Assembly: GCA_963576785.1 (NCBI GenBank)
Contig: OY756147.1
Span: 248,001 to 312,000, forward strand
DNA: 64,000 nt
Source: Chlorophyllum brunneum
Lineage: Eukaryota > Basidiomycota > Agaricomycetes > Agaricales > Agaricaceae
Reading direction: 5' to 3'
Shown here: piece after piece, positions 56,185 to 64,000 of the stretch
Layout of the letters: every line of letters starts with the position of its first letter
How positions within the stretch are numbered: position 1 is the stretch's first letter
Made by a program: the position numbers and the translations under genes
Notes under the pieces: generated by a model
What the model was told of the DNA's origin: nothing
Database searches by the model: none
Seen by the model: only the letters and a program-made list of their open reading frames with translations

Positions 56185-58905
56185 CTACTTTATTTTCGCC
56201 GCTGGAACTGTCTCGTCCACCAAACTTTCCACTCCGCTCACATTCACATTGTTACATACCAATGCTCTTCCCTCTAACCCTGTCCACCTCTTACTCAAAT
56301 CCACTCCCCGTCGTTGAGCTTGCGCGTCCCCAAAACATTTCTACCATGCATCAGTACTTCCACATCACGATATTTTCAGAAATAGACCAACCTTGAATAA
56401 TGTGAACTTTTTCGAAAACAAGGACAGTGATGTCGATGGATCAAATAGCCCAAAGAAATCTGCATCGGCACCAACGTTCACATCGAATCCAGCGTCCATC
56501 TCCAAACACCCTCCGAATGACGCATCGGGACTAGTTGGTGGTACAACTGCATCGACTTTGTTTGTCTCTGTCGGAGCAGCAGCTGATGTCGAACCCGTCT
56601 TTGCACTGGTACTCTTAGCAGCCTTGGTTGTTGTCGTTTTCTTCGGAGCTTTTGTCGTAGTCGTTTTTTCCGCCACTGCTTTGGTGGTCGGTTTGGCATC
56701 ACCCCCAGTAACCTTCTTCACACCATCCTCGACCTTCCCAGCAACTTTCTTCACACCACTCCCAACAGCCTCCGCACCATCCTTAGCCTCCCCAGCCACC
56801 TTCTTCACCCCATCTCCAACCACCTTTGCTGCACTACTAACTCCATCCCCAACCTTCTTCGCAGCGGCCGTAACTCCATCTTTCACCTTTGATGCAGCAG
56901 AACTAACCTTGTCGCCCACAGCAGATGCCGCTCCCTTCACTCCATCCACTATATCCCCAAATCCAAAAGGTGAAGGCGAAGGAGATCGTTTCGTGAAATA
57001 ATGAGATCCGATTAGTCCTCTTCCTCTCGGTATCATCACTCCACGCATAGCTTCTTCATCAATAGCACCTGGTAGCGCACGGCGTCCCAAATTAACATCC
57101 TTCTCACCCGCTGTGGCGTCCACACTCAAAGTCATAGACGCCGACGCATCCAAATTCACAAATACCTTCGCCTCAACTATTCCGCCAATCGCCGATACCC
57201 CAAGATTTAGACTCGGTATCAAATGCGCTTCGACTGTACCTGTCGCTTTACCCGATGGCTGCGCAGAGAGTTTCAATGCTACGACAAATCCGAAGGTCAG
57301 CACAACATGTACAAATATTTTTGTTGGACTTACGGGTATCACCAGGATTAAACGTCCCACTCTTCTTCCCTCCCTTGGGAAAGACGAATTGTGCGTTATC
57401 GACATGATAACTCACACCCACAGTCATATCCACATCAAGCTCAAGCGTCGCTTTCGCGTTAGCATTAACTTGGAACGACGGTCCAATCGTCAACACGCTG
57501 CACACCTCATCAGCACTTCACGTCGAGAGGAAGAACATTAAATGACTCACCCAGGGAAATCCAACCCCGGAACCCCGACCTCGAAAATCGGAATATCCCC
57601 GGAATCCAACGAGCCACCCACACCAGCACTCATCACAATCGCTCCATTTATATCTGCCGTCATACCTACCACACCACTGTCAAAAACCCTTCTTCAAAAA
57701 AAACACAGCATGAACACTCACTGCTCGTGATCCCAAAATCCTCAATCTTCGGCGGCAGAAGCGTTCCACTAGCCGCAACTCCAACAGTCACAACCGCATG
57801 TGCCTTCGCGTCCACATCAATCTTCAATTTCCCATTCACTCCCACCGAAACATCTCCCTTCCCAACGTCCTTGGAACAATCAATACTCTGATCAATCAGA
57901 TTTACTGTCTTGTCCACATCGAGAGGTGTGAGTGTCTTGGTCTTATTAACATCGAAATCCCGTAATCCCGCTACAGTGTCTATAGCCCCAGAAACGAAAT
58001 CACCTAGACCTCTTTTCCCCTCCGAAGCGATGTAAATTCTTGATGATCGACGAGCCGCAGCGGTAGTAGAATTCCCGATTTGAATCATGGATGTATCCAA
58101 ATCCCCTTTTACTGCTGCCCCGGGTACATTAGCTCCTACCACCGCAAATCCCACTGGACCTCTTGTTTTAACATCTCCATCCCCGAATTTCGTATCAATT
58201 CGGACAGCTTTAACTGTTGGTGAAGTTTCCCCTGCGCGGCGGACGAGGCGTTTGGAGATGGAAGATGGGATAGATTGGTCTGTGGGTATCCATGCTTTGG
58301 AAATTCTTGCAAATGGTTGTTTTCCGCACTAAAGATACGTCGTTGAGGGGGAAGGAAGCTAGGAGAGGAATGGGGTGTACGTACATTTTGAGGTAAGCGA
58401 ACAACCTTCCCAACTGCGCCTTGTTCTTCTCCGTCTCCAGAAGATGGCAATGCAGTTCCTGACGTTTCTGGTGCAACTACCACACTAGACGCAACAGCAG
58501 CAGTAGCAGCTCTCACTTGAATAATCGAAGCTGAAGAAGGGGCGGATCCAGAAGGCGTGGAAAATAAATGCTGGCATCCACTTGTCTCGTTCCCACCTCT
58601 ACACACAATCCTGACATCCTGTTCAGTCGCATTTGGACTACAGCCTAGAATCTCCCAGCCAGCAGCAGGTGTGATGTCCGCTATGTCCGTGTCTGCGCCC
58701 CACTAATTGCATGGTTAGGATGATTTAGGGTAGTAGGTAGGGAGGGACGTACGATTTTGAGTGTACCAGAAGGACCGTTTGGTGTGTCAGGTAAATCGTA
58801 TGAACATACACCATTGAGACATGGTTTTGACCAGTCGTTCAAGGCGTGTGTGCCGGACGAGATGAGGAGGAAGAAAAAGAGTGAAGAGAATTTGATTGAC
58901 ATCAT
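56185..58905 (-). CDS. Secreted protein with LEA-like 11-residue repeats, intact seven-exon gene
   Basis: Exons (minus): 58,905-58,753; 58,702-58,385; 58,328-57,722; 57,665-57,551; 57,497-57,334; 57,278-56,392; 56,340-56,185. All six introns are GT-AG, 50-56 bp, and phases join, giving 2,400 nt or 799 residues. Residues 1-21 form a signal peptide (FSSLFFFLLISSGTHA). A Cys-containing N-terminal domain follows (CLNGVCSYDLPDTPNGPSG, GWEILGCSPNATEQDV), then beta-rich segments. About residues 562-645 are repeats of the type VTAAAKKVGDG. A Thr/Lys-rich stretch and a C-terminal domain with CLEMDAGFDVNVG and CFGDAQAQRR close the protein. Similar uncharacterised secreted proteins occur in Agaricomycetes as far as I recall. 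LEA-type 11-mers form amphipathic helices in desiccation proteins; that role here is inference. Signs of decay are absent. Confidence 0.88.
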
Positions 58906-59961
58906 TAAAAAATAAAATTGCAGATCAATGCAATGGAGGAGAATGGTTTTAAAAAAACGGAAATAAAGTATAACCTGTAGAAATGAACGAACGAAGGAAA
59001 TAAATGCAACGACGACTAGGTCGTTGTTTAGAAACCCAAGGAAGAAGAAAGAAGAACGGATAAAGTGCTCGTCATTCCTCCTCGCCTCATATATATCCCA
59101 TTTGCTTTTTCCCGTATGTCAACCTCTGACACCAAGTCATGAACTGAGATCCCACAGTAGCGGACTGAACCTGTGCGACAGTGTTACCAATTGATGCCCA
59201 GCTTGGTGACGGTGAGTAGCCCATCAGTTGCGATGACTCCACGTGGGTTTCTCATGATGCAAATGCAACCAAAGCACCCGTATTTTACGGTCCTACATTT
59301 TGAAGCTGCAACAAGGGGGGATATCTTGTGCACGAATAATCCTGTGAAAACTGGATAGGGACTATCGAAAGACGCTCACGACTTTCTGGTTGTTTTTGGG
59401 TTCCCAGTACACCCCACGGACGAACCACTGATAATCATAGCCCAGACTTATATTACAAGGGACAGAACCCCCTTGCATCCTGATCTGCATCAGCTTCTCT
59501 GACAACCACGCTACAGAGCCGTATATTTACTGCTAAGAAGTTCGTGATCACCGTGTGCATTGGTACCGAACAACCCTTGGCATGCCGCAACTGTCAGTTA
59601 AGCCTGTACGAGCGCCCAATCCACGCGACAACGGGTTGCGGTGCCGACATTTGTTGCAGAACGTAACCAATGTTGCTCCCTCCACGGATCAGCGGTGCCC
59701 ATTACATTCCATGGTTAGAAATCATTTCGTGTATATTTGGCGTATGTTGCTTCAACATGTACGGTACATGATTAACGATCTCGGCGTATCACACTGGAGT
59801 GGCAATGCAGATTCATGCTGAACAGCTAGCACTGATTGACAGGATGACCAGGGTGATCCTGCCGGCAAGCGGAGGCTGCCATACATCATGAAGATAGGTA
59901 GCGCCACCCAAGCAGTAGGCAATACGGTGGGCGCTCTCAGCTGGATTTTCGATCACGTGAG
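58906..59961. other. Intergenic region, no gene recognised
   Basis: About 1 kb between two divergent transcription units. Short ORFs on both strands carry no known motif. Confidence 0.4.
59087..59096 (-). promoter_or_regulatory. Possible TATA box of the secreted-protein gene
   Basis: ATATATATGA-type sequence about 185 bp upstream of the start codon on the minus strand. The position is plausible but untested. Confidence 0.3.
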
Positions 59962-61300
59962 GTGCACCACTGGTCCAAGCAAACAATTTGTCTCGAGATG
60001 TCTCTCAAGGGATCTCATCCGATGCCGCTAAAGCAATCGCTGGGACGAAATAAATCAAATAGGTACCACGCCCTCCAACCTCGGCAAGCCACTTCCAAAC
60101 AGCCAGCAGTTTTTGTAGTTCTGAGGAAGCATACCTCACCTCGGGGCTTAGACACCGGTTTTCCCACAGAAGTTATCTTTGAAATTCTCAAACATCTCAA
60201 GGACGACTTTGTCTCATTGCGCTTTTGCTCACTCATCAATTCTATCTGGCTTCCAGTTGCCCGAAGCTTCCTCTTTCACCAAGTCAACGTTCACGTCAAT
60301 GATCTTGGCTACTTCTTTCATCTCATTAAATCCCCTCGTTATACAATTGGGCATCACGTCCGAACACTCCGACTCCGTAACTTCCCGATTCGCGTTAACG
60401 TCAATGACTTTTCGGTGGCCGCAACCTCGGTCTGGGAGATTGGAAAATTCACGCGCAAATATAGCGCAGATCCCACATCTGTTGCCCAACGTGACCCAAC
60501 TCTGGCTTGCAGCATTTCCCTTGGCATCCATGGGCACTTCATTGCGTCGAAGATTTTATGCTGGCTTCGAGAATGTTGAGGCGTTGATCCTGAGTGGAGA
60601 TGGGGGAGCCCTCACTGACTGTGGATCGCATCTCATCGAAGAACAACTTGCCTCATTTCCGAAGGTCCGCCAGTTGGAATGTTGAGATGAGCATATCACC
60701 TTGGCCTTCAATATATCATTACCCGACTTGACCGAACTGACCCTTACTTGTCCGCACTCCCCTGTGTTGGAACTTATGAGAGCTCGGGTGGTCATTAAAA
60801 ACGTGCAAAAACTTACCCCGAACCCGCAGAAGGAAGATCAAGCACATTGCGATTCCGTAACATCCTTCCGTCCGTGACTTTTCTGTTCCCGCCAACTCAG
60901 TCCGGGAAATTGGAAAATTCAAGCTGAGTATAGCGAAGATCCCGCGCTTGTTGCCCAATGTGACCGAACTCTACCTCATATCCTTTCCATTGCGATCCAA
61001 GACGCCTCATTACGTGCAAAATTTTATGCTAGGTTCGAGAAAGTGAGACGTTGATCTTGAGTGAAGGCGATAAAAGTGTTGGGCTAAACGTCGCACGTGG
61101 AAATTCACCACATATCAGAAAATCCAACGCCTTGCCTTACGTGTATCTCTACCCGACTTGGACGAATTAACCTCAGTAATACACCCTCCCTTATGTTAGA
61201 ATTCACGAAGGATCGAGTACCCGTGGAAACCGTACCAAATTCAACCCTAATTTAACCCACTAGCGAACAAGTTGAATACGGGGGTATCATCGCCTCCACG
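59962..61300 (+). pseudogene. F-box / leucine-rich protein, frameshifted, with internal duplication
   Basis: An ORF from 59,962 has an F-box-like segment (FPTEVIFEILKHLKDDFVSL, SLINSIWLPVARSFLFHQV, about 60,160-60,290), as in the many Agaricomycete F-box proteins that select targets for SCF ubiquitin ligases. The F-box is followed by VRTLRLRNF. Near 60,450 an extra base (against the downstream repeat copy) shifts the frame; IAQIPHLLPNVTQLWL and FENVEALILSGDGG continue in the next frame to a TGA at 60,684. The region 60,357-60,780 is repeated with changes at about 60,838-61,240, also with stops. Expression as a shortened F-box protein is possible but not supported. Confidence 0.6.
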
Positions 61301-61655
61301 CTGCAAGAGATAGGTCCGGGTTTGGTTTATCTCAAACTCACACTAAATTGATCCAGGTGAAAACACACCTCTTGCTCTATTTGGATATCTCAAATAGCGG
61401 AGGCTCTGGACCCAGGGGGTAGGAGAGGGTGGAAGGAGAAGGGCATATTGAGAGTTCTGCACGACGCAGAATTCCGATAAACTTAAGGAGCATCCTCACA
61501 CCCTGTAACTGAAAGCTTGACTAGGGTAGTGATTACGATTTATGTTGCTTTTGGCTTCAGGGATGATTCCTCCTGGTGAGCCCTGGTATTTGAAGTTCAA
61601 ATTCGGTGCACGTGTAGTAGTAGCGAAGCTAGCCCAGGAGGTGATTTACCACATA
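61301..61655. other. Spacer before the isomerase gene
   Basis: No gene seen. It forms the 3' flank of the isomerase gene on the minus strand. Confidence 0.4.
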
Positions 61656-62803
61656 CTAGAGTTTCGACGAAATCTTAAGCCGCGGAAACTTGGGCACCCG
61701 ACGCTCCTTCACCGCATTCACACTCTCTGACATATCCTTTAGGCACACCATCAACCAAAAACAACCAGGACAAAAGATGACAATAAACTCACGTTCGTCA
61801 ACAATGCATGGGCATTCCAACTCTGCGTATATACCAAATTCTCCGAAACAGAATGATCCCTCGCGTGGCTGATCAACCTTTTTGACCCACTCACTCCAAT
61901 TGGACTCTTCCCTGCAATCGTTTTCGCTAATTCCAGAGCGGCTTTGATTACTTCTTCACGTCCTCCTTGTATAATCCTTGATACTAAACCGAGTTTCTCA
62001 GCTTCATGTGAGGAGAAATTGCGACCCGTGTATGCGAGTTCGCGGATAAGTGAGTGGTTGCCAGTGATCTTGGGGAGGAAAGCGAGGGAGCCGATGTCTG
62101 CTGCCATACCGATGTCGACTTCCTATATGGCACACAATATCAATACGTGAATATGAAAGAGAAGATCGAGCGCACTTTAATTGCAAACACGCTATTCTCA
62201 GCGGCGTACCGTATATCACAGCTACATAGAATGTCCACTCCAAGGCCAATAACGGGTCCGTGTGCAGCAGCTATGACGGGGAATGGTGCTCTCTCGGGGA
62301 TCGTAATTGCGTCTTGAAATTTTGTGATGAGCTTGTGCATGGCGAGGGAAGCACGGGCACCGTCTCTTGTCGTATCGGATGTCTCTTCGCCCAAAGCGGA
62401 TGCTTCGTTTACTGTGTTATAAGGGTGAGTGCAAGTTGAATTTGAGGAAGGATATGGAACGTACGGTCCAATCCTGCGGTGAAGATCCTTGGGAGACTTG
62501 AAGCAAGGACTAATGCACGGACATCATACCCGTCTTCGATGAGGTCGCCAAAAAGCTTGCCATAGGCCTTCCAAGACCTATAGTCAGCCTATGAGCCTCG
62601 CCTGGATACCTTTGCAGACTGTTGTTGCGTTGGATACGTACTCGCCATTGAAAGCGTTCACGGGAGGCCTAGGTTACAAACACCGGGGTCAGAAGAAACG
62701 AAAGAAGGAACGCGAAGCTGATAGTGCACCGAGAAAGTTCGACAAGGAGAACGTGAGGATGTGGTTCTGTGACCTTGAGCCATTTAGAAGAATACTGCGC
62801 CAT
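61656..62803 (-). CDS. Delta3,5-delta2,4-dienoyl-CoA isomerase, peroxisomal, intact six-exon gene
   Basis: Exons (minus): 62,803-62,730; 62,668-62,642; 62,577-62,465; 62,411-62,176; 62,122-61,793; 61,736-61,656. The five GT-AG introns are 53-64 bp and the phases fit, giving 861 nt or 286 residues. It starts MAQYSSKWLKVTEPHPHVLL. Crotonase-fold features are VNAFNGESW, the oxyanion-hole motifs FTAGLDL and AAHGPVIGLGVD, and the ECH1-type stretch CDIRYAAEN and EVDIGMAADIG, whose Glu and Asp correspond to the catalytic pair of mammalian ECH1. It ends SSKL, so the last three residues SKL are a classic peroxisomal targeting signal. The enzyme shifts double bonds during beta-oxidation of unsaturated fatty acids. 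Two broken relatives are at 36.6 and 55.8 kb. Start choice rests on the in-frame ATG and family length. Confidence 0.92.
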
Positions 62804-64000
62804 TGTGGTAGTTGCCTATGTCATTCTCGTCGGACTCTTGGACAACGGCAATCGAAATCATGCGTAGTTGCGCTCTATCACGTGGTACCTCCCAGGCCGA
62901 GTGGCACCGACTTCTGGTTGTTGCTGGATACCCCACAACGCCACGTCTCCGTTGGACTGACCTCCCGTAGTACGGGACAAGTTCCTTTTTTGCAATATCT
63001 GATATCGAGGAATTTGGTGGTCGCCAGCTCGATCCCGGGGTAAGCACGGTTCTAGAGTAGTATCAAGACCGCTACCTCCTAGCGGTTTCCCCATGCGAAC
63101 CGACTCTGCCCTACAGTCACTTCCTCGAGCATTCCACTGTGTCTGGGGTTCCGTGTTTGGTCCGAGGGGGTGGGGACACTGGTGCGAACGAAATACCACC
63201 GACTTGTACCCCGCCTCGCCCAGTCTCTCCGCTCGTCCGCAGATTGGAGTACCACGACCCGTTCGATACCACGTAAAATACCCAGAGTCCCCAGACAGGC
63301 TATTGCCTGAGCCGATTGAATGTCCGTCTACTCTTTGTATTGGCCTTTGTGGAATATTTGCGTGGAAGGACCCATGAACAGTATCTTGGTTACTTCGACC
63401 ATATCTTCGGTCATGCAAGTCAGGACAATGCAATCACAAGCTGGTCCCTTTGACTCCATTGTGCAAGTACCTTTGTCGCTGATACTAGTCTATGATCTGA
63501 TAATATCACTTTCAGCCTTCGGTGCCGAAACGCAGATTCCAACTTAGGGGTTTGTACTGAGAGTGGCAAAGAAAGCACTAGGCCAAGAGCACAAGAACAT
63601 GCACAAGAATCTTCTCTAATGGGGACTAAGGCTGAGGGGGGGCTTCTACTTGACGCAAGTTACAGGATTGCCGATCCCTCGTGAGCAGTTACGCGCGGCT
63701 TTGAATTCAAGCTTTGACACGCCCTACCAACGCTCAATACAAATCGGCAAGAGCACCATTTGAACCTTCCCGGCAGTCATCTTAGTTGTGGGATTTTCAC
63801 GGTATTCCGCTAAGCAGCCCAATTTACCTGGGATAGCAACCTTACGTGCTCGAACCTATCGATTCCCCGTGCTAGGTAAATGGGGAAGAGAGGTTATCTC
63901 ATCAGGAACCTCTGGGGTTTCTGCATTCCAAAAATGAAACATTTTGGAGATATTGCCTATTCCAATCTGACGCCAAGCCACCTCAGAGACGACGCAAGAT
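62804..64000. other. Right end, no assigned gene; long overlapping ORFs
   Basis: A 191-codon minus-strand ORF (63,433-62,858) overlaps plus-strand ORFs of 150 and 94 codons. The minus ORF is rich in Arg, Gly and Ser and shows no motif I recognise. The region is GC-richer and keeps its CpG sites. It may be non-coding or part of a gene extending past the window. Confidence 0.3.

Noticed and set aside
56393..57001. Plus-strand ORF of 202 codons opposite exon 6 of the secreted-protein gene
   Set aside because: It mirrors the repetitive coding strand and breaks the well-supported splice model.
1..64000. CRISPR arrays, bacterial operons or riboswitches
   Set aside because: Spliced genes, fungal retrotransposons and the lack of regularly spaced repeats speak against them.

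Overview
The window looks like a repeat-rich stretch of a basidiomycete genome, probably an Agaricomycete. The evidence is short spliced introns of about 50-65 bp in the two genes that can be fully read, Agaricomycete-style NACHT (NLR-type) NTPases, an F-box/leucine-rich relic, chromodomain Ty3/gypsy elements, a Tad1-like LINE and a Ty1/copia element. The species assignment is an inference. No tRNA, rRNA, CRISPR array or bacterial-type feature was seen.

Left arm (1-14,077): a nest of retrotransposons. The outermost is an LTR1-family gypsy element, of which only the ORF3 tail (13,290-13,729) and 3' LTR (13,773-14,077) lie in the window. An LTR2-family gypsy element (to 13,289) sits inside its ORF3. 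A LINE (3,477-6,637) sits in the gag of that element, and a second LTR1-family gypsy element (1-3,476) sits in the LINE. A solo LTR1 (7,740-8,033) with a perfect 5-bp target duplication splits the pol of the LTR2 element.

NLR and copia region (16,469-36,780): two minus-strand NACHT genes (N1, N2), both broken. N2 is split by a nearly intact 7.3-kb copia element (21,109-28,415, duplication TGGGC). A decayed gypsy element (30,791-36,272) lies upstream of N2, followed by a relic of a dienoyl-CoA isomerase gene.

CpG-poor block (about 31.9-52.7 kb): gypsy remnants on both strands, a truncated LINE insertion with a clear target duplication, LTR fragments and a plus-strand relic of the NLR C-terminal domain. 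Its right edge falls inside a third NLR copy, N3 (51,946-55,018).

Right end (55-64 kb): the gene-like region. It holds a second isomerase relic, an intact seven-exon gene for a secreted 799-residue protein with LEA-like 11-residue repeats, a broken F-box gene with an internal duplication, and an intact six-exon gene for a peroxisomal delta3,5-delta2,4-dienoyl-CoA isomerase ending in SKL. The last 1.2 kb could not be assigned.

Two themes run through the window. First, most in-frame stops in elements and NLRs sit where C-to-T change of CGA, CAA or CAG explains them, pointing to RIP-like or methylation-driven decay. Second, the gypsy families carry an extra ORF downstream of the chromodomain. 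In the LTR2 family this ORF runs through the polypurine tract into the LTR, so that about 200 of its codons lie in U3.
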